A stretch of DNA of 64,000 nucleotides. Origin: Micromonospora sediminicola. Lineage in GTDB: Bacteria > Actinomycetota > Actinomycetes > Mycobacteriales > Micromonosporaceae. The notes below the pieces were generated by a model that was given only the letters and a program-made list of their open reading frames with translations, ran no database searches and was not told where the DNA came from. Numbering within the stretch: the first letter of the stretch is position 1; the number at the start of each line of letters is the position of its first letter. The stretch is from contig NZ_FLRH01000003.1 in assembly GCF_900089585.1 (NCBI RefSeq), positions 3,300,501 through 3,364,500 of the forward strand. Direction: 5' to 3'. The position numbers and the translations under genes were made by a program. Positions 13,254-21,029 of this stretch are shown piece after piece.

Positions 13254-13286
13254 ACGGCGCCGGACCCCGAGCGGGTCCGGCGCCGT
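13254..13286 (-). terminator. Strong hairpin terminator after the DUF2188 gene
   Basis: A perfect 14-bp stem (ACGGCGCCGGACCC with its complement) and a 5-nt CGAGC loop lie between the DUF2188 stop and the carboxylase start, which would separate the two minus-strand transcription units. Confidence 0.75.
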
Positions 13287-13334
13287 GCGGCGTGTTCAGG
13301 GGGGATCCAGCGCCGTCCGGCGCCTTGAAGGGGA

Positions 13335-13565
13335 TCAGCCCGGGATCTCGCGGGGGTCGCGGCTGCGGGGGTAGGTGTTCTTCTCCCCGATCGTGCCGTC
13401 CTGCTTCTTGATCACGTGCTCGGTGCCGCGCTCGGCCGCCATCTCCCGGCCGGCCGCCTCGGCCTCCGCCTTCGTGTCGTGCCGGCTGCTCGCCCGCTCG
13501 TTGCCCTCCGGGCGGTTCTTCCACTGCCCGTCCTGCTGGTAGGTGTCGATGTCACCCTTGGCCAT
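13335..13565 (-). CDS. DUF2188 domain small protein
   Basis: The 76-residue protein begins MAKGDIDTYQQDGQWKNRPEG and has the DUF2188 pattern: W-x-N, KAEAEAAGREMA helix, then EHVIKKQDGTIGEKNTYPRS. The ATG at 13565 follows GGGAGC; an upstream in-frame ATG is less likely. DUF2188 proteins are small, basic and of unknown function. Confidence 0.75.
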   Translation of the reverse strand: MAKGDIDTYQQDGQWKNRPEGNERASSRHDTKAEAEAAGREMAAERGTEHVIKKQDGTIGEKNTYPRSRDPREIPG

Positions 13566-13670
13566 GTCGTCAGCTCCCTCGGCATCCGTGGTCGATGACA
13601 AATGTCTGCCCCTGCGCGCGGCGCGCTAATCCTGCCGTCGCGTCCTAGGCTCGACGGGGAGGTGCCGACG

Positions 13671-14540
13671 ATGAAGCTCGGACTGCACTACTGGACCTAC
13701 TCCACCCCGGCCGACCCGGCGGCGATCGCCCCGACGCTGGCCGAGACGGCCACCCTCGCCGAGCAGGCCGGGATCGCGTCGTTCACGGTGATGGACCACT
13801 ACTTCCAGATGGAGGCGATGGCGCCGGCGAGCGAGCCGATGCTGGAGGCGTACACCACGCTCGGCTACCTGGCGGCCCTGACCCGGCGGATGACGCTCGG
13901 CGTGCTGGTGACCGGCGTGATGTACCGCTACCCGGGGCTGCTGGCCAAGATCGTGTCCACGCTCGACGTGCTCTCCGGCGGCCGGGCCCGCCTCGGCGTC
14001 GGCGCGTCCTGGTACGAGCGGGAACAGCGCGGCCTGGGCGTGCCCGTGGTGCCCGTGGCGGAGCGGTTCGAGCGGCTGGAGGAGACGCTACGGATCTGCC
14101 GGCAGATGTGGAGCGAGGACGACGGGCCGTTCGAGGGCCGGCACCACCGCCTCGCCGAGACGCTCAACTCGCCGCAGCCGCTGCGCCGCCCACACCCGCC
14201 GATCATGGTCGGCGGGGGCGGGGAGAAGAAGACGCTGCTGCTGGTGGCGCGGTACGCCGACGCCTGCAACCTGTTCGGCACCGGGCGGGACGAGGTCGCG
14301 CGCAAGCTCGACGTGCTGCGGGCGCACTGCGCCGCCGAGGGGCGCGACTACGACACCGTGGAGAAGACGGTGTTGGTCACCCGTCCGCCGCTCGACGACG
14401 TCGACGCGTTCCTCGCCGACGTGGCCGCGTACGCGGAGCTGGGGGTGACCGAGGTGCAGACCATGCCGGACCGGCACCCGGTGGAGTTCACCCGGCGCCT
14501 CGCCGACGAGGTCCTGCCGAAGCTGGCCACGATCGGCTGA
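13671..14540 (+). CDS. LLM class F420-dependent oxidoreductase
   Basis: The ATG follows GGGGAGG with 7-nt spacing and gives 289 residues. The luciferase-like pattern is clear: VMDHYFQ near 40, TLGVLVTGVMYRYPGLLAKIVSTLDVLSGG near 80-105 with the conserved cis-peptide region, GVGASWYEREQ, and the flavin-phosphate segment HPPIMVGGGGEKKTL near 178-192. This subfamily (TIGR03560-like) is usually F420-dependent. It is transcribed alone and the substrate is unknown. Confidence 0.85.
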   Translation: MKLGLHYWTYSTPADPAAIAPTLAETATLAEQAGIASFTVMDHYFQMEAMAPASEPMLEAYTTLGYLAALTRRMTLGVLVTGVMYRYPGLLAKIVSTLDVLSGGRARLGVGASWYEREQRGLGVPVVPVAERFERLEETLRICRQMWSEDDGPFEGRHHRLAETLNSPQPLRRPHPPIMVGGGGEKKTLLLVARYADACNLFGTGRDEVARKLDVLRAHCAAEGRDYDTVEKTVLVTRPPLDDVDAFLADVAAYAELGVTEVQTMPDRHPVEFTRRLADEVLPKLATIG

Positions 14541-14541
14541 C

Positions 14542-14584
14542 CCGGGCCCGGGCGCGCGCGGATCTCGCGCGCGCCCGGGCCCGG
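14542..14584. terminator. Exceptionally stable bidirectional terminator
   Basis: A perfect 19-bp, all-GC stem (14542-14560 with 14566-14584) closes a GATCT loop between the convergent LLM gene and the MBL-rhodanese gene. Both strands end here. Confidence 0.8.
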
Positions 14585-14596
14585 TCGGATGGCCGC

Positions 14597-15976
14597 TCAG
14601 GCGGCGGCGTGCAGCCCCTGCCAGGCGCCGTAGCCGCCGAGCAGGTCGGACACGTCGGCGCGGCCGGCGTTGCGCAGCAGGCTGGCGGCGACCGAGGAGC
14701 GGTACCCGCCGGCGCAGTGCACGACGACCGGCCGGTCGGCGGGCACCTCGTCGAGGCGGCGGGTCAACTCGGCGAGCGGGATGTGCAGGGAGCCGTCCAC
14801 CGCACCCTGCTCCCGTTCGCCGGCGTTGCGCACGTCCAGCACCACCGGCGCGTCCGGACGGTCGAGCGCCGCGCGCAGCTCGGTGGCGGTGACCCGGCTG
14901 GCCCGCGTCACCTCGCCGATCATCTCCAGGAAGGCGCCCTCGGGCTCGCGCAGGTAGCCGGCCACCCGGTCGAAGCCGATCCGGGCGAGGCGGACGACGA
15001 TCTCCTCCTCGCGGTCCTGCGGGGCCACCACGAGCACCGGTCGGTCCGGTGCGACGACGCTGCCGGCGGTCTCGGCGAACCGACCGTCCGCCGGGACGTT
15101 GAGCGCGCCGCGCAGGTGCCCGGCGGCGTACTCCTGCGGGTCGCGGGCGTCGACCACGACGGCGCCGTCGGCCCGGGCGGCCAGGAACTCGGCCGGGGTG
15201 AGCGGGCGGGCCGGCCGAGCGTGGTCGAACAGCTCGCGGGCCTTGCGGTTGAGCACGGCGTCGAAGGCGAAGTAGCCCGGGGCGGCCGGCTGCCCGCCGG
15301 TCACCAGGGCGAGGAACTGCTCCTCGCTCATCGGGGCGCAGGCGTAGTTGGTGCGGCGCTGCTCGCCGATCGTGGACTGCCGCTCGGTGGACAGGTTCTT
15401 GCCGCAGGCCGAGCCGGCGCCGTGGGCGGGGAAGACGCGCACCTCGTCGGGCAGGCCCATCAGCTTGCGCTGCACGCTGTCGTAGAGCATCCGGCCGAGC
15501 TCGTCGGCGGTGACACCGAGGGAGGCGAGCAGGTCGGGCCGGCCCACGTCGCCGATGAACAGCGCGTCCCCGGTCAGCATCCCGTACGGCGTCGGATCGG
15601 TCGCGTGCTCGTACACGAGGACGCTGATCGACTCCGGGGTGTGGCCGGGCGTCTCCATGATCTCCAGGGTGACGTCGCCGAGGCTGATCCGTTCACCGTC
15701 GGTGAGCTTGCGGCTCGCGTACTCGGTCTCGGCCCGGTGTCCGTAGCCGATCCACGCGCCGGTCGCGGCCGCCACCTCGAGGTGCCCGGCCAGGAAGTCG
15801 GCGTGGAAGTGGGTGTTGATCACCCCCTCGACGGTCAGGCCGTGCGCGCGGGCGTCGGCCAGGTACTCGTCGATGTCCCGGCGCGGGTCGACGAGCACCG
15901 CGCGCCCGGTGCTGTCGTCGGCGATCAGGTACGAGGCCTGGGACAGGCAGTCGAGGTAGTACTGGGTGAACAGCAT
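14597..15976 (-). CDS. MBL-fold persulfide dioxygenase-like protein fused to two rhodanese domains
   Basis: The ATG at 15976 lies 8 nt after AAGGAG (the GTG at 15985 would overlap that site), giving 459 residues. The N-terminal MBL domain (about 1-250) carries the metal motif THFHADFLAGH and DPRRDIDEYLADARAHGL, typical of ETHE1/BlcB-type glutathione- or thiol-persulfide dioxygenases. The first rhodanese domain (about 260-355) has VVAPQDRE where the catalytic cysteine should be and looks inactive; the second (about 360-455) has the intact loop VVHCAGGYRSS. The protein should oxidise low-molecular-weight persulfides and transfer sulfane sulfur. A CsoR/CstR-like palindrome lies 50 bp upstream. 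Confidence 0.88.
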   Translation of the reverse strand: MLFTQYYLDCLSQASYLIADDSTGRAVLVDPRRDIDEYLADARAHGLTVEGVINTHFHADFLAGHLEVAAATGAWIGYGHRAETEYASRKLTDGERISLGDVTLEIMETPGHTPESISVLVYEHATDPTPYGMLTGDALFIGDVGRPDLLASLGVTADELGRMLYDSVQRKLMGLPDEVRVFPAHGAGSACGKNLSTERQSTIGEQRRTNYACAPMSEEQFLALVTGGQPAAPGYFAFDAVLNRKARELFDHARPARPLTPAEFLAARADGAVVVDARDPQEYAAGHLRGALNVPADGRFAETAGSVVAPDRPVLVVAPQDREEEIVVRLARIGFDRVAGYLREPEGAFLEMIGEVTRASRVTATELRAALDRPDAPVVLDVRNAGEREQGAVDGSLHIPLAELTRRLDEVPADRPVVVHCAGGYRSSVAASLLRNAGRADVSDLLGGYGAWQGLHAAA

Positions 15977-16025
15977 GAGCCGCACTCCTTCTCAGTGATG
16001 CCGGACGATACGACGACTGTAGCGC

Positions 16026-16041
16026 ATACCCCCGGGGGTAT
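16026..16041. promoter_or_regulatory. CsoR/CstR-type operator before the MBL-rhodanese gene
   Basis: ATACCCCCGGGGGTAT is a perfect 16-bp palindrome matching the G/C-tract plus TA-flank architecture of CsoR-family operators. With persulfide genes downstream, the sulfide/persulfide-sensing CstR branch is more likely than copper-sensing CsoR. No CsoR-family gene lies in the window. Confidence 0.75.
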
Positions 16042-16097
16042 ATTCCGGGCCGGTGGTCCCGCGCTCCGGGGCCACCGGCCCCCGCCGGGCGGCACGC

Positions 16098-16499
16098 TCA
16101 GGCCACCCGACCCGGCCGACCGCCCTTGGCCTGCACCGCCAGCCCGGCGTCCGCCCAGGCCCGCATCCCGCCCGACAGGTCGTGAACCTGGCGACCGGCG
16201 TCGGCCAGGATCCGCGCGGCCTGGCGCGACCGCGCGCCCGAGCGGCAGACGGTCACCACGGGCCGGTCCGTCGGCACCTCGGCCAGGTGACCGGCGAGCT
16301 GGCCCAGCGGGATGTGCCGGGCCCTGGGCGCGTGCCCCGCGCGCCACTCGACCGGTTCACGTACGTCGATCAGCAGCCCTCCCGCGGCGACGACGGCCGC
16401 CGCCTCCGCCGGACCGACCGACGGGACGCGGGCGCCGAGGAGGCGGCGCAGCAGGCCGCCCCGCGGCCGCCCGGCAGTGCCTTGCGCCCGCCCGGTCAC
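16098..16499 (-). CDS. Rhodanese-like sulfurtransferase
   Basis: The 133-residue protein has a single rhodanese domain: LLIDVREPVEWRAGHAPRARHIPLG near 45-70 and the active-site loop VTVCRSGARSRQA near 85-97, with cysteine present. Its GTG start overlaps the stop of the preceding rhodanese gene (GTGA). An N-terminal extension of about 30 basic residues precedes the domain. It is part of the persulfide operon. Confidence 0.85.
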   Translation of the reverse strand: MTGRAQGTAGRPRGGLLRRLLGARVPSVGPAEAAAVVAAGGLLIDVREPVEWRAGHAPRARHIPLGQLAGHLAEVPTDRPVVTVCRSGARSRQAARILADAGRQVHDLSGGMRAWADAGLAVQAKGGRPGRVA

Positions 16500-16810
16500 G
16501 GCCGGCTGCCCTCGGTCACCGGGCGCCCCGAGCGGATCCAGGCCGACGTCCCGCCGGCCACCGACCGGGCGGTGATGCCGGCGCGTTCCAGCACCTCCGC
16601 GCCGACCTGGCTGCGGTTGCCGCCGGCGCAGATCACGTAGACGGTTCCCTCGCGGGGCACCTGCGGCAGGCTGGCGGCCAGGTGACCCAGTGGGACGCAG
16701 CGCGCACCCGGGACATGGCCGCCGAGATACTCGACGGGCTCCCGTACGTCGATCACCGTGGCCCCGTCGGCGTGGGCGGCGGCGAAGGTGGTCAGGTCGA
16801 CCTCGCGCAT
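16496..16810 (-). CDS. Single-domain rhodanese
   Basis: The 104-residue protein starts MREVDLTTFAAAHADG at an ATG five bases after AGGAG. It has VIDVREPVEYLGGHVPGARCVPLGHLA and the catalytic loop VYVICAGGNRSQVG. It is the first gene behind the second CsoR/CstR-like palindrome and is translationally coupled to the next rhodanese. It is predicted to move sulfane sulfur in persulfide detoxification. Confidence 0.88.
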   Translation of the reverse strand: MREVDLTTFAAAHADGATVIDVREPVEYLGGHVPGARCVPLGHLAASLPQVPREGTVYVICAGGNRSQVGAEVLERAGITARSVAGGTSAWIRSGRPVTEGSRP

Positions 16811-16827
16811 GATTGCTCCTTCCGGTT

Positions 16828-16845
16828 TATACCCCCCGGGGTATA
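16828..16845. promoter_or_regulatory. CsoR/CstR-type operator before the rhodanese pair
   Basis: TATACCCC-CC-GGGGTATA has perfect 8-bp arms and lies about 18 bp upstream of the rhodanese ATG, just before its ribosome-binding site. It shares the C-tract/G-tract and TATA flanks of the palindrome at 16026-16041. Confidence 0.75.
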
Positions 16846-16890
16846 CCGGAACGACGATAGTCCGGTGCCGCGCCGCCTGCCACCGGATGC

Positions 16891-17331
16891 TCAGGAGTCT
16901 GGCCTGACGGCGTCCTCCGGTGCGCGGGCCACGTCGACGGTCACCGTCGGTCCCGCCTCCAGGGTGTTGTGCACCGTGCAGTGCGAGGCCACCGCCAGCA
17001 GGGCCTGGGTGCGCGCGGCCGGGAACCCGTCCGGCAGTCGGAGCGACAGCCGCACCTCCTCGACCCGGGCCGGCCGGTCCTCGGCCATCCGGTAGGTGAC
17101 GGACACCCCCAGCCCGTCCCGGTCCACGCCGTGCCGGGTGAGGTACCGCCCGGCGTAGAAGGCCACGCAGGTGGCCAGCGACGCCACGAACAGCTCCGTC
17201 GGCGTCGGCGCCGTGTCGTCGCCGCCCGCCTCCGCCGGCTGGTCCACCCGCATCCGGTGCCCCCGCACCGCGAACTCGTACGCCTCGCCGGCCGTCCAGC
17301 CGACGTCCACGGTGCCGACCTGCCCGCTCAT
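16891..17331 (-). CDS. OsmC family protein
   Basis: The 146-residue protein fits the OsmC/Ohr fold: ELFVASLATCVAFYAGRYLTRHG near 48-70 with the first conserved cysteine, and LLAVASHCTVHNTLEAG near 110-126 with the second. OsmC proteins reduce organic hydroperoxides or react with persulfides through the cysteine pair. It lies 80 bp upstream of the rhodanese pair on the same strand and probably belongs to the sulfur-stress group, although the CstR-like box is downstream of it. Confidence 0.85.
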   Translation of the reverse strand: MSGQVGTVDVGWTAGEAYEFAVRGHRMRVDQPAEAGGDDTAPTPTELFVASLATCVAFYAGRYLTRHGVDRDGLGVSVTYRMAEDRPARVEEVRLSLRLPDGFPAARTQALLAVASHCTVHNTLEAGPTVTVDVARAPEDAVRPDS

Positions 17332-17784
17332 CCTCGTCGCCCCCTCGTCTCGCGCCGATTCCAGTCAACATCCGGCACGCGCGCCCGGCGATGTGCCGAT
17401 CGGCCCTGATCGGGGGACCTTTGCGCCCGGCGCGGAGTGCCCGGGCGGAATCACCCGGCGTCGATCGACGGCAATTTTTCGGTCGTCGATCCTGTCCCAC
17501 CATCTGGACGGCGGTCCCATTTCCGGCTCGGCGAAGGCCGGCGCTGATCGCGTTACTGACCAGTAAGGACGCGCGTGAATACCGCCAATCGGCTGAGTTG
17601 CCGCTGATCGGGCCTTCGGGATCCAAGCTCTGAGATGCGCCCCGATCGGCGCAACTGGAACTCTTGCCATCAATGACAAACGTGTGACAACTTCGACGAG
17701 CCCGATCGGCCGAGCCTCACCGGCCGAACGGCTGCCCGGGGCTGCCCGAAAGGCTGCCCGTGCTCAGCTCCAGGAGGTATCCAC
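17332..17784. other. Non-coding region between OsmC and the secreted protease
   Basis: This 453-bp stretch has no convincing gene. It contains several copies of GATCGG, an inverted repeat TTACTG-AC-CAGTAA at 17553-17566, and two TGACAA direct repeats with 11-bp spacing (17674-17679 and 17685-17690) near a TTGCCA (17664-17669) that could be the -35 of the protease promoter. The short ORFs here have no ribosome sites. Confidence 0.55.
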
Positions 17785-18837
17785 ATGCGACTCTCCGGGT
17801 CTCCGCGGCGTCACGCCACCGCCCTCACGGTGGCCGGCGCGCTGGTCGTCGGCTCACTGGCCGGCGCGCCGGCGCACGCCGCACCCGGGACGTCCGCGTC
17901 CCCCGAACAGGCCACCGCGCTCGCCGCCGCACTCGGCGACCGCTCCGCCGGCACGTACGCCGAAGCCGGCGGCGCGATGGTGGTCACGGTGACCGACGAC
18001 GCCGCGGCCCAGAAGGTCCGCGCGGCCGGCGCCACCCCCAAGCTCGTCACCCGAGGCGCGGACGACCTGGCCCGCGCCACCACCGCCCTCGAGAAGTCCG
18101 CCCGCATTCCCGGCACCGCCTGGTGGACCGACCCGGCCACCAACCAGGTCGTCGTCTCCGTCGACAGCACCGTCACCGGCGCGAAGCTGGACCGGGTGAA
18201 CGCGGTGGCCCGCGCGCTCGACGGCACCGTCCGGATCGAGCGCGAGGCCGGCACGCTGAGCACCCGCGCCGCCGGCGGCGAGGCCATCTACGCCGAGGGC
18301 GGCGGACGCTGCTCGCTCGGCTTCAACGTGCGCAGCGGCTCCACGTACTACTTCCTGACCGCCGGGCACTGCACCGCCATCGCCGCCACCTGGTACGCCG
18401 ACTCGGGGCAGAGCAGCCAGCTCGGCACCGGCGGCACCGGGAGCTTCCCGGGCAACGACTACGGCATCGTGCAGCACACGAACGCCGGCGCGGCCGAGGG
18501 CAGCGTCTCGCTCTACAACGGCGGCAAGCAGGCCATCACCGGCGCGGCGGACGCCTTCGTCGGGCAGTCGGTGCAGCGCTCGGGCAGCACCACCGGCCTG
18601 CACGGCGGCACGGTGGAGGCGCTCGACGCCACGGTGAACTACGCCGAGGGCAGCGTCTCCGGCCTGATCCGCACCACGGTCTGCGCCGAGCCGGGCGACA
18701 GCGGCGGCTCGCTGTTCAGCGGCAGCAGCGCGGTCGGCCTGACCTCCGGCGGCAACGGTGACTGTTCGTCGGGCGGAACGACCTATTTCCAGCCGGTCAC
18801 CGAGGCGCTGAGCGTCTACGGCGTGGACCTCGTCTGA
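17785..18837 (+). CDS. Secreted S1 family serine protease (streptogrisin / alpha-lytic type)
   Basis: The ATG follows AGGAGG with 7-nt spacing and gives 350 residues. A signal peptide covers about 1-32 (ending GAPAHA). The alpha-lytic-protease-type pro-region follows to about residue 165, and the mature chymotrypsin-fold domain starts near [16 protein letters not shown]. The triad is His195 (TAGHC), Asp225 (GNDYG) and Ser306 (GDSGGS). Paired cysteines (RCSLG/GHC, TVCAEPG/GDCSS) fit the disulfides of streptogrisins. The mature enzyme has no extra C-terminal domain. It is exported, autocatalytically matured and probably degrades extracellular protein. Confidence 0.92.
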   Translation: MRLSGSPRRHATALTVAGALVVGSLAGAPAHAAPGTSASPEQATALAAALGDRSAGTYAEAGGAMVVTVTDDAAAQKVRAAGATPKLVTRGADDLARATTALEKSARIPGTAWWTDPATNQVVVSVDSTVTGAKLDRVNAVARALDGTVRIEREAGTLSTRAAGGEAIYAEGGGRCSLGFNVRSGSTYYFLTAGHCTAIAATWYADSGQSSQLGTGGTGSFPGNDYGIVQHTNAGAAEGSVSLYNGGKQAITGAADAFVGQSVQRSGSTTGLHGGTVEALDATVNYAEGSVSGLIRTTVCAEPGDSGGSLFSGSSAVGLTSGGNGDCSSGGTTYFQPVTEALSVYGVDLV

Positions 18838-18853
18838 GCCGAACCGCGCACGG

Positions 18854-18883
18854 GACGGGCCACCGGGTAACCGGTGGCCCGTC
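18854..18883 (+). terminator. Terminator after the protease gene
   Basis: A perfect 13-bp stem (GACGGGCCACCGG with its complement) with a GTAA loop starts 16 bp after the protease stop. Confidence 0.78.
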
Positions 18884-18928
18884 TTCGCGTGCGGTGGTCA
18901 ACCTGATCTGGCGGCCGGACCAGCACGT

Positions 18929-18955
18929 TTGCCGAAACGGCAAGGATCCTTGCCG
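18929..18955. promoter_or_regulatory. Compound operator before the methyltransferase gene
   Basis: Three alternating half-sites (TTGCCG, CGGCAA, TTGCCG) build two overlapping palindromes: TTGCCG-AAA-CGGCAA (18929-18943) and the perfect 18-bp CGGCAAGGATCCTTGCCG (18938-18955). The last TTGCCG could be a -35 box, 17 bp from CACGAT (18973-18978). Confidence 0.55.
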
Positions 18956-19021
18956 CGGTGCTCCGACCGGCGCACGATGGCGGTGCCGGGACGGGAGCGC
19001 CCGGCGGCGAAGGAGGCAGGC

Positions 19022-19678
19022 ATGACCGCGCACCAGCACGGGCACCACGAGAACCCGCCGGCGGACACCGACCCCGCCCGGTTCTGGGACGAGCGCTACA
19101 GCCAGTCGGACCGGATCTGGAGCGGCCGGGTGAACCCGGTCCTCGCCGAGGTGGCCGCCGACCTGTCGCCCGGCACCGTGCTCGACCTGGGCTCCGGTGA
19201 GGGTGGCGACGCGATCTGGCTGGCCGCGCGGGGCTGGCGGGTCACCGCCGTGGACGTCTCGTCCGTCGCGCTGGACCGCCTCGCGGCGGAGGCGGAGCGG
19301 GCCGGCGTGGCGGAACGGATCACCACCCTCCGGCACGACGTGACCCAGGGCTTCCCGCCCGGCCGGTTCGACCTGGTGTCGGCGCAGTTCTTCCAGTCGC
19401 CGCTGGTCCTGCCCCGGGAGAAGGTGCTGCCCCCGGCCGCCGCGGCGGTCGCGCCCGGTGGCCGGCTGCTCGTCGTCGAGCACGGCGCGCCGCCGCCGTG
19501 GTCCGGGCTCGACCCGGACGACCCGCGCTTCGCCACCCCGGAGGAGATCCTGGCCGCCGTGGACCTCGACGCGGACGGCTGGGAGATCGAGCGGCTGGGC
19601 GCGGCGCACCGCACCGCCACCCACGACGGTCACACGGGCGAGCTGGTCGACCACGTCGTCCTGGTCCGCCGCCGCTGA
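19022..19678 (+). CDS. Class I SAM-dependent methyltransferase (TehB-like)
   Basis: The ATG follows AGGAGG and gives 218 residues. It starts with a histidine-rich segment (HQHGHHE), then FWDERYSQSDRIWSGRVN and motif I VLDLGSGEGGDAIWLA near 51-66, with VTAVDVSSVALDRL as motif II. This arrangement resembles thiopurine/tellurite-type (TehB) methyltransferases that detoxify small soft nucleophiles. The gene stands alone behind a strong operator-like repeat, so it is probably induced by a specific chemical cue. Confidence 0.85.
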   Translation: MTAHQHGHHENPPADTDPARFWDERYSQSDRIWSGRVNPVLAEVAADLSPGTVLDLGSGEGGDAIWLAARGWRVTAVDVSSVALDRLAAEAERAGVAERITTLRHDVTQGFPPGRFDLVSAQFFQSPLVLPREKVLPPAAAAVAPGGRLLVVEHGAPPPWSGLDPDDPRFATPEEILAAVDLDADGWEIERLGAAHRTATHDGHTGELVDHVVLVRRR

Positions 19679-19730
19679 CCACCCGACCGTCCGGCCGGGC
19701 CCGACGCCGGGCCGTCCCGGCGGGGAACCG

Positions 19731-20930
19731 TCACGCCCGTGCCGGCGGACGGGGTCGGGTCAGCAGCAGGACCAGCAGGCCGCCGGCGCACAACGCCGTG
19801 CTCATCCCGTACGCCCAGCGGTAGCCGACCTGCGCCGAGATCCCGAGCAGCGGACCGGCGAGCATGGCGCCGATCGGGAACGAGTTGGTGAACAGCGTGG
19901 TCGCCCGACCGGGTTGACCCGGCAGCAGATCCTGCACGTAGGTGATGGCGACGCCCGACACCGCGGCGATGAACATCGCGTTGACCGGCTGCGCCAGCAG
20001 CAGCACCGCGACGGTCGGTGCCGCGGCGGCGACCGCGTAGTAGGCGACGCCGCAACCGGCGCCGAGCAGGATCAGCGTCCGCAGCCGGACCCGCGCGGTC
20101 AACACGCCCAACCCGAGCATCAGCGGGATCTCCAACGCCGCGCACAGGCCCAGCACGAGCCCCGCGTCGGCCGGCTCGCCGCCCAGGTCCCGGCCGATGA
20201 ACAGCGGCATCGCCTGCACACCGAGCGTCATCGGGCACTGCACCAGGACGAAGGCGACCACGGTGAACACCAGCCGCCACCGCGACGCGCCGGGCGCCTC
20301 GACGCCGGGAATGTCGGCCGCCGGTCGGGCCGGGACGGGCAGCTCCTCCAACCGGAACGCGGCCAGCAACGCCGCCGCCGCGTACAGGCCGGCCGCGACG
20401 CCGTAGACCAGCCGGAAACCGCCGACGGAGAGCAGGACCGCGGCCAACGCCGGGCCGGCCACCCAGGCCAGCGAGAACACGGTACGCAGCACGCTGATGC
20501 CCAGGGCGGCCCGGCCCGGACTGTCCCGGTCGAGGAGCTGGCGGGCGTAGGCGAACGACTGCGGGAACAGCGAGTTGGCCAACGCGACGGCGGTCGCGGT
20601 CAGCCCCAGCAGGACCCAGTAGTCCCGCACGACCGCGGTCAGGCCGGCGCCCACCATCCCGGCCAGCGCCGCGCCGACGAGCAGCCGGCGACGGATCGGC
20701 CGCCGGTCCGACAGGCGGCCGACCAGCGTGGAGACCGCGACGCCGGACAGCGGCGCGACGACCAGGAACACGGTCACCCGCAGCGGATCCGCGCCGACCT
20801 CGCTGTCGAGGAACAGCGACAGGAACGGCAGCACCACGGCGACGGACAGGCCGACGCTGAGGAACATCAGCGCCAGCGGGAGCAGCCGGAGGCGGCCGGC
20901 GCGCGCCGCCGGCCTGGTGTCCACAGCCAT
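19731..20930 (-). CDS. MFS transporter, sugar-efflux (SET)-like
   Basis: The 399-residue protein has about 12 hydrophobic segments with the MFS loop GRLSDRRPIRRRLLVGAAL between segments 2 and 3 and a cytoplasmic midpoint loop near residues 195-215. FPQSFAYARQLLD near 127 and FTNSFPIGAMLAGPLLG near 350 fit the sugar efflux transporter group. ATG 20930 has no clear Shine-Dalgarno but sits 8 nt after TACAGT, so it may be leaderless. The substrate is unknown. Confidence 0.8.
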   Translation of the reverse strand: MAVDTRPAARAGRLRLLPLALMFLSVGLSVAVVLPFLSLFLDSEVGADPLRVTVFLVVAPLSGVAVSTLVGRLSDRRPIRRRLLVGAALAGMVGAGLTAVVRDYWVLLGLTATAVALANSLFPQSFAYARQLLDRDSPGRAALGISVLRTVFSLAWVAGPALAAVLLSVGGFRLVYGVAAGLYAAAALLAAFRLEELPVPARPAADIPGVEAPGASRWRLVFTVVAFVLVQCPMTLGVQAMPLFIGRDLGGEPADAGLVLGLCAALEIPLMLGLGVLTARVRLRTLILLGAGCGVAYYAVAAAAPTVAVLLLAQPVNAMFIAAVSGVAITYVQDLLPGQPGRATTLFTNSFPIGAMLAGPLLGISAQVGYRWAYGMSTALCAGGLLVLLLTRPRPPARA

Positions 20931-21015
20931 GCGGCGGACTGTACGCCGCACCGGTGACAGCCCTCTCCGCACGCGACCCGCACGGCGCCCTTACCGTCCT
21001 CGAACATGCCCCGGC

Positions 21016-21021
21016 TAGCGT
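21016..21021 (+). promoter_or_regulatory. -10 box for leaderless DUF1800 transcript
   Basis: TAGCGT lies 8 nt before ATG 21030, which has no ribosome-binding site. This spacing is typical of leaderless actinobacterial mRNAs and supports 21030 over the upstream ATG at 21006. Confidence 0.45.
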
Positions 21022-21029
21022 CGGCGCAC

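Noticed and set aside
14542..14584. 19-bp perfect inverted repeat as an insertion-sequence end or origin
   Set aside because: It lies between convergent genes with no transposase and behaves like a terminator hairpin.
14108..17095. Plus-strand 995-codon frame across the persulfide region
   Set aside because: It is antisense to the MBL-rhodanese and rhodanese genes, runs through both CstR-like operators and a strong terminator hairpin, and has no recognisable domain.
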